Origin: S5-A14a sp022766365
GTDB lineage: Bacteria > Bacillota > Clostridia > Peptostreptococcales > Anaerovoracaceae
Strand: one strand, 5' to 3'
DNA: 64,000 nucleotides
Assembly (NCBI GenBank): GCA_050313295.1
Contig: JBNPLD010000003.1
The notes beneath the pieces were generated by a model that did not search any database, was not told the origin of the DNA, and saw only the letters and a list, made by a program, of their open reading frames with translations. The position numbers and the translations under genes are program-made. This document shows positions 43,843 to 52,531 of this stretch, in pieces (positions within the stretch are counted from its first letter, which is position 1; each line of letters starts with the position of its first letter).

Positions 43843-44886
43843 CTATCTTCTATTCACTGTTGTTGCGTAAACCTTGAGTTTCTCCACATCGTTGAGACTC
43901 ATTCCTGTACCCGTGGCAACAGCCTCAAATGCGTTCTCAGCAGTAGCAACCTTCATTCCTGTTCTCGATTCAATCAGCTTATCCAAGTTTCTGATAAGAC
44001 CTCCGCCACCTGATAGAATCATTCCTTTTTCAGCAATATCCGCTGCAATTTCAGGGGGAGCCTTCTCAATTGTAGCCTTAACTCCATCTACTATTATATC
44101 AACAGACTCTTGTAGGGCTATCATCATATCCCTGTTAGAAACATCCAATGTCTTCGGAAGACCAGTCAAAAGGTCTCTGCCGCTTGCCTTGACAGTCTCA
44201 ATCACCTCGTCTCCGTTTTCGTCGAGGTCCAAAGATGCAGTACCTACATTAATTTTCAACATCTCAGCTGTCTTATCACCTATTAAAAGGGAATACCTCT
44301 TCCTGATATACTGTATCACAGCTTCGTTAAACTTATCTCCCGCATATCTTATAGATGTGCTGGCAACGATTCCTCCAAGAGCTATTATGGCAATATCCGT
44401 AGTCCCTCCACCTATATCAGCTATCATTGAAGCTGATGAGGAATCGACATCAACACCTGCACCGATTGCAGCCGCCATAGGCTCCTCAAGAATGTATACT
44501 TCTGAAGCTCCCATCTGTCTGACAACTTCTTCTACGGCTCGTTTTTCAACCTCGGTCACTCCACTTGGAACTCCTACAACGACTCTGAAATTCTTTACAT
44601 TGTTTGCGGAAACAGCCTTTGTAATAAACTCCCTCAGCATATCGGCTGTTCTGTCAAAATCAGAGATTACACCGTCTCTCAATGGTCGTACAACACTGAT
44701 ATTGCTTGGCGCTTTACCCACCATTTCCTTTGCTTCGGTTCCCACAGCCAGTGTTACCCCTCTCTTGCTGTCCAGAGCTATAACGGAAGGTTCCTCAAGA
44801 ACGATTCCGCTATCTTTAATATAAATAAGTGTATTAGCTGTACCCAGGTCAATCCCCATATCTTTGGCCGCTAAAAAGTTGAACAT
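43843..44886 (-). CDS. mreB: Actin-like rod shape protein MreB
   Basis: A 347-residue actin-fold ATPase forming filaments that guide lateral wall synthesis. Motifs: MGIDLGTANTLIY (phosphate 1), VGVPSGVTEVEKRAV, LEEPMAAAIGAG, IADIGGGTTDIAII (phosphate 2) and LSGGGGLIRNLD (adenosine). ATG 44886 is chosen for the GGAGGAA site; the open frame extends five codons upstream into that site. Order radC-mreB-mreC-mreD-pbp2 is classical for Clostridia. Confidence 0.97.
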   Translation of the reverse strand: MFNFLAAKDMGIDLGTANTLIYIKDSGIVLEEPSVIALDSKRGVTLAVGTEAKEMVGKAPSNISVVRPLRDGVISDFDRTADMLREFITKAVSANNVKNFRVVVGVPSGVTEVEKRAVEEVVRQMGASEVYILEEPMAAAIGAGVDVDSSSASMIADIGGGTTDIAIIALGGIVASTSIRYAGDKFNEAVIQYIRKRYSLLIGDKTAEMLKINVGTASLDLDENGDEVIETVKASGRDLLTGLPKTLDVSNRDMMIALQESVDIIVDGVKATIEKAPPEIAADIAEKGMILSGGGGLIRNLDKLIESRTGMKVATAENAFEAVATGTGMSLNDVEKLKVYATTVNRR

Positions 44887-44923
44887 CTTAAATTCCTCCA
44901 AATATGCTAAATATAGACGGACA

Positions 44924-45601
44924 TCACATCATGTCCATAGCCCTAAGGCTTACAAAACTGCCATTACCGATGATAATGTGATCCAAAACTTTAATCCCCA
45001 TGAGTCTGCCGCACTCCACAAGCCTTCTGGTCGTCTCGATATCCTGCCTGCTCGGCGAAGGATCTCCGCTGGGATGGTTGTGAGCTAAAATGATAGATGC
45101 GGCGGACTTTCTTGCAGCTCCCGAAAATACTTCTCGAGGATGAACGACTGTTGCAGACAATTCTCCAACAGACACCGTATCTGTCTCAATCACTTCTCCC
45201 TTTGAGTTCAACAGTATACAGATGAAATGCTCCTTCTTCTCATATCTCAATCTCTCCATCAGGAGTTTAGCAACATCCTCGTTGCTCCTTATGCAATATT
45301 TTCTCTCAGGAACCGCAGTTGCCATTCTCTTACCGAGCTGCACAGCCGCCAGCACTCTGATTGCCTTAGAATTCCCGATACCCTTTATCGTAATCAAATC
45401 TTCGAGACTTAAGGCACCGAGTTCAGAAATTCCGCCTCGTAAAACAGCAAGTATCTCTGTAGCCAAATCCAGTGCCGATTTCTCCACGGTACCACTGTTT
45501 ATGAGCAGCGCTAAAAGCTCGGAATTTGACAGGCTGGAAACGCCCCCGTCCAAAGCCTTTTCCATTGGTCTTTCACTTACAGGTAGATTCTCAATCTTCA
45601 T
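44924..45601 (-). CDS. radC: RadC-family JAB-domain protein
   Basis: A 225-residue protein with an N-terminal helix-hairpin-helix region (ALSLEDLITIKGIGNSKAIRV) and a C-terminal JAB/MPN metalloprotease-like domain with HNHPSGDPSPSRQD carrying the metal ligands. The old assignment to DNA repair has been withdrawn; the biochemical function is unknown. Its position just upstream of mreB is conserved in Firmicutes. Confidence 0.93.
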   Translation of the reverse strand: MKIENLPVSERPMEKALDGGVSSLSNSELLALLINSGTVEKSALDLATEILAVLRGGISELGALSLEDLITIKGIGNSKAIRVLAAVQLGKRMATAVPERKYCIRSNEDVAKLLMERLRYEKKEHFICILLNSKGEVIETDTVSVGELSATVVHPREVFSGAARKSAASIILAHNHPSGDPSPSRQDIETTRRLVECGRLMGIKVLDHIIIGNGSFVSLRAMDMM

Positions 45602-45648
45602 AATAACATTCTGCCTGCACTAACCCGTAGCAAATTATTATACCATTT

Positions 45649-46329
45649 TTAACTGTGCTTTTCAATCTCGTCACAAATTAAATCCACCACCTGGTTAACA
45701 TTCATATTACTGCTGTCAACCCTTATGGCATCCTCTGCCATCGTCAGTGGATTCAGATCTCTTGATGAATCGTCATCGTCTCTTTTCTTCATCTCCGACA
45801 AAATTTCTGCGTACTGTACTTTCAGACCTTTCTGAATCAATTCCTCATAACGGCGCCTTGCCCTTTTCTCAGGGCTTGCAGTAAGGAAGATTTTAACCTC
45901 CGCATCTTTGATTACATTTGTTCCAATATCTCTGCCATCCATCACAAGCGATTTTCTGCGAGACATATCTCTTTGTAATGCCACCAGCTTTTTACGCACT
46001 TCAGGTATAGCCGAAAATGCTGAAGCTGCCGCTGTAATTTCCGACGTCCTTATAGCTTTACTTACATCTTCCCCATCAAGAGTAGTTACACCTTGCGAAT
46101 AATCAACCTTTGATGAATCTAATATTTGGTTCACAGATGCTTTGAAATCCGGATCATTTATAGAATTTGCTGTAAATCCCTTGTTTAAAAACTTGTATGC
46201 TATAGCCCTATACATCGCTCCTGTGTCTATATAGTCTATATTTAGCCGATTGGCTACTGCTTTTGCGACAGTGCTCTTGCCTGCTCCTCCCGGGCCGTCA
46301 ATTGCAATTCTTATAATTTTATCTGTCAT
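45649..46329 (-). CDS. cmk: (d)CMP kinase
   Basis: A 226-residue nucleoside monophosphate kinase phosphorylating CMP and dCMP. The P-loop is IDGPGGAGKSTVAKAVA; DTGAMYRAIAYK and MDGRDIGTNVIKDAE are the substrate-binding motifs, and RARRRYEEL lies in the lid. The ATG overlaps the nrdR stop codon by four bases, so the two are coupled, an unusual pairing that may link nucleotide supply genes. Confidence 0.96.
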   Translation of the reverse strand: MTDKIIRIAIDGPGGAGKSTVAKAVANRLNIDYIDTGAMYRAIAYKFLNKGFTANSINDPDFKASVNQILDSSKVDYSQGVTTLDGEDVSKAIRTSEITAAASAFSAIPEVRKKLVALQRDMSRRKSLVMDGRDIGTNVIKDAEVKIFLTASPEKRARRRYEELIQKGLKVQYAEILSEMKKRDDDDSSRDLNPLTMAEDAIRVDSSNMNVNQVVDLICDEIEKHS

Positions 46330-46832
46330 GCGTTTTCCTTCCCGTTTTCATCTGCTTTATCGTCTTTGGTTGTACTGCTGTCTTTTTTCAAAAGTTTCTC
46401 AAGTTCTTTGATGAAGGTGTCCGCATCTTTGAATTCTCTGTACACTGATGCAAATCTCACATATGCGACGTCATCAACCTTTTTCAACTCGTCCATTATC
46501 AGCTCACCTATAAATGTACTCTCCACTTCTTTTTCCATCATGTTGTTAAGGCCTCGTTCGATTTGATCAACAATACCCTCGATGACAGCCATTGGAACAG
46601 GTCTTTTTTCACATGCCTTAACGATGCCGTTCATTACCTTATTCCTATCAAATGACTCACGCTGACCGTTTTTCTTGACTACCATTATAATATTTTCTTC
46701 GAGCTTTTCGTATGTGGTGAATCGTTTCCCACAAACTTCACAAAGCCTTCTGCGCCTAATTACTCTTCCTTCATCTGTCGGTCTTGAGTCAACGACTTTC
46801 GTATCCATGTTTTCACAATATGGGCAACGCAT
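46326..46832 (-). CDS. nrdR: Transcriptional repressor NrdR
   Basis: A 168-residue repressor of ribonucleotide reductase genes. An N-terminal zinc ribbon (CPYC at residues 3-6 and CEVC further on, with VIRRRRLCEVCGKRFTTYE) binds NrdR boxes, and the ATP-cone (about residues 49-139, VVKKNGQRESFDRNKVMNGI) senses ATP/dATP. A candidate NrdR box lies 33 bases upstream of the gene. No nrd operon is in the window. Confidence 0.96.
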   Translation of the reverse strand: MRCPYCENMDTKVVDSRPTDEGRVIRRRRLCEVCGKRFTTYEKLEENIIMVVKKNGQRESFDRNKVMNGIVKACEKRPVPMAVIEGIVDQIERGLNNMMEKEVESTFIGELIMDELKKVDDVAYVRFASVYREFKDADTFIKELEKLLKKDSSTTKDDKADENGKENA

Positions 46833-46864
46833 TTGAATGCTCCTTTCATTTTATTCTATATATT

Positions 46865-46880
46865 TTACTATATATTGTGG
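46865..46880. promoter_or_regulatory. Candidate NrdR box upstream of nrdR
   Basis: On the minus strand CCACAATATATAGTAA matches the 16-base palindromic NrdR-box consensus (acaCwAtATaTwGtgt) at 13 positions as I align it. A weaker partial copy follows 12 bases downstream, not at the usual distance of about three helical turns. It would imply autoregulation of nrdR-cmk. Confidence 0.45.
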
Positions 46881-46965
46881 GTTAATTCTAGAATTTTGTG
46901 GTAAAAGTCTTCTGTACAAAATAAATGTCAATAATTCAAATTGTAGTATATAGGAGGGTGTAATT

Positions 46966-47469
46966 ATGGCAAATGTAAAATTTAACGGGAATCCGGTCAA
47001 TCTTATGGGAACTCAGGTCAAGGTTGGAGAGAAGGCTCCTTCTTTTGAACTTGTTAAAAACGACATGTCCCCATTTAAAGACGATGAAGTTAAGGGAAAG
47101 GTTGTTATCTATTCCGTTGTTCCTTCAATCGATACTGAGGTATGCTCCCTTCAGACTAAATTTTTCAATAAGAAAGTAACTGAGCTTTCAGATGATGTAA
47201 TTGTTGTGACAGTCTCTGAAGATCTTCCTTTCGCACAAGGCAGATTTTGTGCAGCAGAGGGAATAGACAGAGTTATAGTAGCTTCTGATTATCAGAAGAG
47301 AGAATTTGGCATGAACTACGGCTTCCTCATGGAGGGTCTTATGCTCTTGGCAAGAGGTATAGTTGTCGTGGACAAAGATGGCATTATCCAGCATGTTGAA
47401 TATGTTCCTGAAGTGACTAACGAAGTTGATTTTGATGCAGCATTGTCTGTTGTCAAGGGGCTTGTATAG
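46966..47469 (+). CDS. tpx: Thiol peroxidase (atypical 2-Cys peroxiredoxin)
   Basis: A 167-residue peroxiredoxin of the Tpx family that reduces hydrogen and alkyl peroxides using thioredoxin. The peroxidatic Cys is in PSIDTEVCSLQT and the resolving Cys in AQGRFCAAEGI, the standard Tpx arrangement. An AGGAGGG site precedes the ATG. It is a single gene; oxidative-stress control is likely but no operator is recognisable. It borders the accessory stretch to the right. Confidence 0.97.
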   Translation: MANVKFNGNPVNLMGTQVKVGEKAPSFELVKNDMSPFKDDEVKGKVVIYSVVPSIDTEVCSLQTKFFNKKVTELSDDVIVVTVSEDLPFAQGRFCAAEGIDRVIVASDYQKREFGMNYGFLMEGLMLLARGIVVVDKDGIIQHVEYVPEVTNEVDFDAALSVVKGLV

Positions 47470-47713
47470 CCGTTAGATGTCGAACTGTCGGATCGAATAT
47501 TAACTAACTCTTTACAAAGCGATATTGATTGATACGGCAAATATCGAATACAAAGAAGTGAAAATAGTAGGGGCTGATGCAGTTGCTCTCGCAAAGTCTC
47601 TGTACTTCCTCTTCGTCATATGGACTTTCAAATAAACAACAATACAAATGATTTAGAAATTCTCGCCTTGCGAGGATTTCTGGTTCTTTGTCAAATATTG
47701 GGGTAAGCAGTTT
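47470..47713. other. Gene-poor spacer after tpx
   Basis: Contains a minus-strand open frame (47504-47716, 70 codons, TTG start) without ribosome site and without recognised motifs; it reads like the tail of a decayed gene adjoining the insertion sequence. A hairpin CGATATT/AATATCG-like (about 47520-47547) follows tpx but has no T-run. Confidence 0.25.
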
Positions 47714-48026
47714 CAAAGTTTGCTAATTAAGACCTGCTCAAACCCATATCTCCGACTTCAATGTTGGTAGGTATGGGTTTTTGCTCTATGTTCACCTTTA
47801 ATTCATTATCGTGCTGTTTTTCTCTACAGCAAAATAGCATTTTGACTTAATTTAATTACTAAATTCCTTGCTGAAGTTGCTTTCTTCTCTTTACAAATCT
47901 TTCGTAATTCCTGAGTCCATATGATAACATCCCGGTAGTTCTTGTATCTGAGTAGTTCCGTATCAAGGTCCTCACTATTTCTGCTCCTCGTAAATCCCAC
48001 TATCTTTCGGTGTTTTACATCTGTTA

Positions 48027-48527
48027 TTATCGTTTGATATTTTCCCCTTCCAAGTTACCCTTAAACTCATCTATACCTATTACTGACGGCAATGTCTGTC
48101 TGTCAAAGTTTAAGGTGTCATAATATCTTATAACTGTTGTCACTGATATCCCATATCTATGTGCTACTTCTGTGTATGTGCACATCTGATTAAAGCTTCT
48201 TAAGATCAGATGTATTAATGCATGACTTAATCTATATCCTTTAGGTACAAATCCATTCTGTTCATAAAATCTGCTGTTGCAGCATGGACACACATATCTT
48301 CTCTTCCTGTATTTTAGAATTACTGTTTTGTTTCCTACTGTGATATGTCGTATCCTTTGGATTCGATAGTCATGGATCCTCTCTGTAACTCCTTGGTATT
48401 TTGGACATGTATGGGGCATTCTTTCTTTTTCTATGTCAACATATATATTTTTCTCAGTTTCTTCCAAATTTTTCACCACAAATCCTTTTAAACCGAGTAG
48501 CTCTATTGTATAATCTTTACTAGGCAT
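48027..48527 (-). pseudogene. ISL3-family transposase, truncated and frameshifted
   Basis: The first 166 residues match ISL3-type transposases: N-terminal zinc-finger region, helix-turn-helix (YTEVAHRYGISVTTVIRYYD) and the first catalytic Asp in SVIGIDEFKGN. One zinc-finger Cys is replaced (CPKY). After LEGEN the frame is lost in an A-run (48040-48043 in plus-strand T); in the next frame the expected continuation KYQTIITDVKHRKIV resumes, then an internal deletion removes the rest of the DDE domain and only C-terminal scraps remain up to 47728. The gene cannot make an active enzyme. Confidence 0.8.
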
Positions 48528-48595
48528 ATTTGACCTCCTTTCGGTTTGTGGTGAACTAATTATAGCAGGTCTTTATATGCCTTTTCTATTTTTTC

Positions 48596-48646
48596 TTAAA
48601 AAAATACGTTAGGGATTACCTCGTTTACCGGTTTACCCCAACGTAT
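48596..48646 (-). terminator. Element-borne hairpin with U-run, second copy
   Basis: Arms ATACGTT (48604-48610) and AACGTAT (48640-48646) with an inner GGG/CCC, followed on the minus strand by a T-run. It would stop transcription from entering the insertion sequence from the right. Confidence 0.5.
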
Positions 48647-48652
48647 ATTATA

Positions 48653-48941
48653 GAGCCGTTAAAAGACCTCCTATGATTTAATATTTTATCATAGAAGACC
48701 TTCAGTTTCTTTAATTTACAGACTTTTTTCATACCCTCAATTTCCTACTTATTGGGATTAGCCATCAGCACATTTTGTCCTATAAGCCTAAAAGCTATAT
48801 GTAGCCTTTCTTATCTTATAGCTCAATGGATCACTTTTTTACTGATAGCCTTTCGGCTCATCGTATTGAAGATTTTCATATTATTCCAGATATAAATCGC
48901 TTAAATATACCATTACAGCATATTTACATTCGTTTCAAAAT
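48653..48941. other. Gene-free spacer
   Basis: No supported gene. Notable are an A/T-rich inverted repeat CTATGAT/ATCATAG (about 48669-48692) and, on the minus strand near 48850-48862, a short AGCC-GAAA-GGCT hairpin with a GNRA loop about 90 bases after the lipoprotein stop codon. I recognise no RNA family. Confidence 0.3.
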
Positions 48942-49334
48942 TCACTCAAACAGATATGAAAAGTCGTCAATATTGTAATCTCTAGCTTCATAAACAATGT
49001 CATTCACTTTGACTTTATTATCCATAAAAGATATTAGTATGTTGTCTCCCCCCGTTTTTTCTATTTTAATCAAATACTGCCATCCTTTATCTTTTCTTTC
49101 ATCTGTTATTTCTTTTAACGAATACGAATTAAGTTTACTTATCAAACCCTCAATTTTTTCATTTTCTAGTATGACATCTTGTTTCTGTCTGGTAGTTTGA
49201 GTTGATACTGTAATCTGTTCTATCCCATCTATATTTATGTTCATAGATTTTTCATCTCCCGGCTTATTCGCAACACAGCCTACTAAAAGTATAAGGGATA
49301 TAGTTACAGCAATTAAATGCAATATCTTTTTCAT
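48942..49334 (-). CDS. Small hypothetical lipoprotein
   Basis: A 130-residue secreted protein with a clear lipoprotein signal peptide: MKKILHLIAV, hydrophobic core and lipobox LVGC with Cys20. The mature part is short, polar and predicted to be beta-rich; I do not recognise a family. A GGGAG site lies upstream. It starts 15 bases after the natural stop of the papain-fold peptidase pseudogene, so the two were an operon; an inhibitor or immunity-like role toward that peptidase is conceivable but unsupported. Confidence 0.7.
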   Translation of the reverse strand: MKKILHLIAVTISLILLVGCVANKPGDEKSMNINIDGIEQITVSTQTTRQKQDVILENEKIEGLISKLNSYSLKEITDERKDKGWQYLIKIEKTGGDNILISFMDNKVKVNDIVYEARDYNIDDFSYLFE

Positions 49335-49349
49335 AGCTGGTCTCCCACT

Positions 49350-50330
49350 TTAATTAGTAAAATGGATTGTTCCGTCTAAATAGGTAGTGCTTGGTTCAAT
49401 CCAAACATTATTATTTCCCCATCCATTATTTACAATCACATAGTTACCATCAACAGGGCTAGTAAAATATTCGTGCCCAATAATCCAATGTTCACCAAAT
49501 GTAGGATGATTAGTCGTTCATATAATAATCGGTCTACTTCTATTTATTTGAGTCTTTACTCTTGAAAAACTAAAGCTAGTCATGGCGTTTACACTATTGT
49601 TAACATTTCTCGCGTTAAAATAATTGTCTAAGCCATTTTCTAAATCACTATAAGTCGTGCCACCGGAACCTACATACTGTTGCATCAAAGCAATTAAAGC
49701 ATTTTGCCCTGTACTCCCACTTGGAACATAGTTTGTGCTGACATAGTCATAATAATATCTCATACAAATTGCACTAGCTATTGAACCACAATGTCCACCT
49801 GAAATATACCATGTTTTTAGAGAACCATTGATATACCTTTCTATGTTCACATGTCTCAATTGGTTTTTCAAAGTATTTTCTAGGGTTCTGATTAATTCTT
49901 CTTTATCAGCAATATCTTCTTTAGAATATACATTTTCAAACTGTTCTATCCTAACACTTGAATTATCTTTTAAAGATACAAACTCTTCTCCAACCTTGCT
50001 ATAATAACTTAGTACCCCATTATATATCGGATTTTTAACATTATCGTAAGGATTCGAGTTTTCAAAACTCAACTCTGGAATAGTTAAATCTTTTATATTC
50101 ACAATTATATAACCATTCTCCGGCATACTAAACGATACAGCTTCATATTCTCCATTCAAATTTTTAACAAAATACCTTCTTCTTAATACTGCAGGTTTCC
50201 CCACACTATTTAGAAACATTTCTTCTCGTGTTTTAACGATATTTACATTTTCACTTGGATACTCGCTATCATATCCTTCTGCAAATACAGTAACCGAGCT
50301 AAAAAGCATAACAACTGTCAATAATCTCAT
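49350..50330 (-). pseudogene. Secreted papain-fold cysteine peptidase with one in-frame TGA
   Basis: The open frame runs 270 codons from ATG 50330 to a TGA at 49518-49520, then continues in the same frame for 55 codons to TAA at 49350-49352. The first part has a signal peptide (cleavage near residue 17), a propeptide-like region (GYIIVNIKDLTIPELSFENS) and the catalytic Cys181 in SGGHCGSIASA. The catalytic His (GEHWIIGHEY) and the following Asn/Trp (VNNGWGNN) lie only after the TGA. The layout resembles C39- or C10-type peptidases. A single base change of a Gly or Trp codon would explain the stop. No good ribosome site precedes the ATG, so the 5' end may also be damaged. Confidence 0.65.
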
Positions 50331-50339
50331 AAAACATGA

Positions 50340-50678
50340 GATACTATTTTAAAGGATATTCGTAAAAATCATGAGCAGGATATTGACAGCATTCCTGAAG
50401 ATAATGATACCTTATCATTGCATAAAAACCGCCAGATTATGATTTTCCCCGGAAGTAACATAGACAAGTTCATCGAGATTATCTGCAATTCTTTTCAGTT
50501 AAAGTATAAAATGTTATCTGAAGATGAAAAGGAATTTTTAAGAAAACTACTTAAGAAATCTCCTATCGTTAAAAACTCCGGTATCAACTTTAAAAAAATA
50601 AAAAATAGTTTTTCACACAATTCTTCTTATGTGTTATTTAATTTTATTATCATATGTAGGCTGATAATTTTATTTTAG
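50340..50678 (+). pseudogene. Unrecognised ORF fragment
   Basis: An open plus-strand frame of 112 codons begins right after a TGA at 50337 without an ATG and starts at once with charged helical sequence (LKDIRKNHEQDIDSIPEDND), as if the 5' part of a gene had been cut off. The middle (MLSEDEKEFLRKLLKKSP) is helical and basic; the last 25 residues turn hydrophobic and may be out of the original frame. I do not recognise the family. Possibly the tail of a gene broken by the rearrangement that placed the peptidase gene here. Confidence 0.3.
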
Positions 50679-50883
50679 TGGTTATTCTGTATTGAAATAA
50701 CTTCTCTTATAGAATACAACATCGTCCGACTTCTCACACCTTGTTGTTCATGCATAAACTTCGCACTTTAGGACCTCATGTGATAAGTCGTCAATCTTTT
50801 CTCTCCTATCCACCTGATATTTCGGTAGGAATTATGATCACTTTTTGACTTCACAAGCCAAGACACCTTGTCCGTAACACTAT

Positions 50884-50912
50884 GAAACCCCTCGCATATT
50901 GCAAGGGGTTTC
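50884..50912. terminator. Strong palindrome downstream of the symporter gene
   Basis: Arms GAAACCCCT (50884-50892) and AGGGGTTTC (50904-50912) with an inner GCA/TGC pairing. There is no T-run beyond TTTC on either side, so it may be a bidirectional terminator or mRNA-end hairpin about 130 bases after the symporter stop codon. Confidence 0.45.
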
Positions 50913-50978
50913 ACCTGTTGCAAGTATAGTTTCCCTTCAAAATGAATAGAAAAAGATATACAGATGTGTATATTAAAC

Positions 50979-50995
50979 TCTCCATAGCCTGGAGA
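50979..50995 (-). terminator. Weak hairpin after the symporter gene
   Basis: TCTCCA/TGGAGA with a five-base loop, followed on the minus strand by GTTTAATAT. Confidence 0.35.
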
Positions 50996-51040
50996 AGATA
51001 CCTGTTTTCACATTCATCTATTTAAAACTTAAACATAAAT

Positions 51041-52480
51041 TTATGCAGCTGACCTCTTAGCCTCTTTAGCCTTTAGCCTTAATTGATTGTCCATCTCTAC
51101 ATAATCATGAGTTTCCTTGGCCGCCACGCCACTGAGAGCTATCAGAGCTATTAGATTTGGAAGAGCCATGAGACCATTAAATATATCTGCAACGGTCCAA
51201 ACGCTCTGAAGGGGAATAAACGAACCCAGACATACACTGGCCAGGAACAACCATCTATACACACGAACAGTCGTGCTGTTTTCTCCAACTATATATTCTA
51301 TACATCTTTCTCCATAGTAGTCCCAACCCAATATCGTTGTAAATGCGAAGAATGCAAGACACATCATAAGTACTCCGGCTCCAACACTTTCGCTCCAAGG
51401 AAGCCCTGCTCCGAATGCATATCCGGTAATATTTGCACCTTCATGCCCACTTTCAAGAGAACCTGTAATCACCAATGTCAATCCTGTAAGTGTACAGATA
51501 ACAATAGTATCGATAAAGGTTCCGGTCATTGAGATGAGGCCCTGTCTTCCTGAGGTATTTGTCTTTGCTGCCGCCGCAGCTATAGGAGCACTGCCCAAAC
51601 CTGCCTCGTTTGAGAAAATTCCCCTTGCGACACCCATTCTCATAGCTGTCATCATTGTGAACCCAAGAGCACCTCCTGCAGCTGCCCTGGCTCCGAAGGC
51701 ACTTGTAACGACGGTTGCAATTGCATCTCCCAACTTATCGACATTATTAATTATAATTGCAATGCATATACAAAAATATGCAACAGCCATGAAAGGCACT
51801 ACTACCATAGTCACACTTGCAATACGCTGTAATCCGCCAATGATTACAAGTCCTGTGAGAACTCCTACAACTATGGCAGTACCAACCATGGCCCATGAGA
51901 AATCATGCCCAAATATATTCACTGTATATATGTTATCAGGATCTGCAAATCCCTTAACTGCATTTGCAATTCCATTCACCTGAGTTGTAGTTCCAATTCC
52001 CAAAATTCCCGCTGCACTTGCAAATATGGCAAATGTCTTTCCCAGCCACTTCCATTTAGGTCCCATACCTTTTTCAATGTACAGGAAAGGTCCACCCAGG
52101 GAGTGACCGTTTGCATCTACATTCCTGTACTTTACAGCAAGCAATCCCTCCGTATACTTAGTTGCCATTCCAAAGAATGCTGCAACAATCATCCAAAAAA
52201 GGGCGCCCGGACCTCCAGCCGTAACAGCAGTTGCAACTCCCACAATATTACCGGTACCTATGGTAGCGGCAAGAGCTGTACATAGTGCTCCGAAACTGCT
52301 CACTTCTCCCTCTGCTCCTTCTTCATTGGTGAACATATACACCAAAGCTCTGGGCAAACATCTAACCTGAATAAATTTAGTCCTAATTGTCAGCAAAATA
52401 CCTGTCCCCATGATCATGATGATCATCGGTGGTCCCCACACGAAGGCATCAACCTTTCCTAAAAGATCTGTAAAACTCAT
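51041..52480 (-). CDS. Sodium:alanine (glycine) symporter, AGCS family
   Basis: A 479-residue transporter of the alanine or glycine:cation symporter family. About ten to eleven membrane segments are visible and the family-typical stretches GTGNIVGVATAVTAGGPGALFWM, GMATKYTEGLLAVKYR and IFSNEAGLGSAPIAAA are conserved. It takes up alanine or glycine with sodium, in keeping with amino-acid fermentation. GAGAGGAAG precedes the ATG. Single gene with its own promoter. Confidence 0.95.
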   Translation of the reverse strand: MSFTDLLGKVDAFVWGPPMIIMIMGTGILLTIRTKFIQVRCLPRALVYMFTNEEGAEGEVSSFGALCTALAATIGTGNIVGVATAVTAGGPGALFWMIVAAFFGMATKYTEGLLAVKYRNVDANGHSLGGPFLYIEKGMGPKWKWLGKTFAIFASAAGILGIGTTTQVNGIANAVKGFADPDNIYTVNIFGHDFSWAMVGTAIVVGVLTGLVIIGGLQRIASVTMVVVPFMAVAYFCICIAIIINNVDKLGDAIATVVTSAFGARAAAGGALGFTMMTAMRMGVARGIFSNEAGLGSAPIAAAAAKTNTSGRQGLISMTGTFIDTIVICTLTGLTLVITGSLESGHEGANITGYAFGAGLPWSESVGAGVLMMCLAFFAFTTILGWDYYGERCIEYIVGENSTTVRVYRWLFLASVCLGSFIPLQSVWTVADIFNGLMALPNLIALIALSGVAAKETHDYVEMDNQLRLKAKEAKRSAA

Positions 52481-52531
52481 ACTCTCACTTCCTCTCTATA
52501 AATTAAGTACAGGAATAAATTCATCAAATTT

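Larger units (their letters stand above)
47714..48652 (-). mobile_element. Decayed ISL3-type insertion sequence
   Basis: Region shared at both ends with the 160-base derivative at 4709-4868. Inverted repeats AAGACCTGCT (47729-47738) and AGCAGGTCTT (48564-48573) flank the transposase remnant, and conserved sequence continues beyond the right repeat through a hairpin to 48652. The transposase is truncated by a frameshift and a large internal deletion, leaving about 940 bases where intact members are about 1.3-1.5 kb. No target duplication can be identified with confidence. Confidence 0.65.
50679..51040. other. Gene-free spacer with hairpins
   Basis: No supported gene. It contains a strong palindrome (50884-50912) and a weaker one (50979-50995), listed separately, which probably insulate the symporter gene from the accessory stretch. 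Confidence 0.4.

Noticed and set aside
43874..44824. Long plus-strand open frame opposite mreB (316 codons)
   Set aside because: Fully antisense to a clear mreB, rich in Ser/Ile/Pro as expected for a shadow frame, no ribosome site and no family pattern.
49518..49520. TGA as selenocysteine codon in the peptidase gene
   Set aside because: The position lies between strands, not at the catalytic Cys, and no stem-loop resembling a SECIS element follows; a point mutation is simpler.
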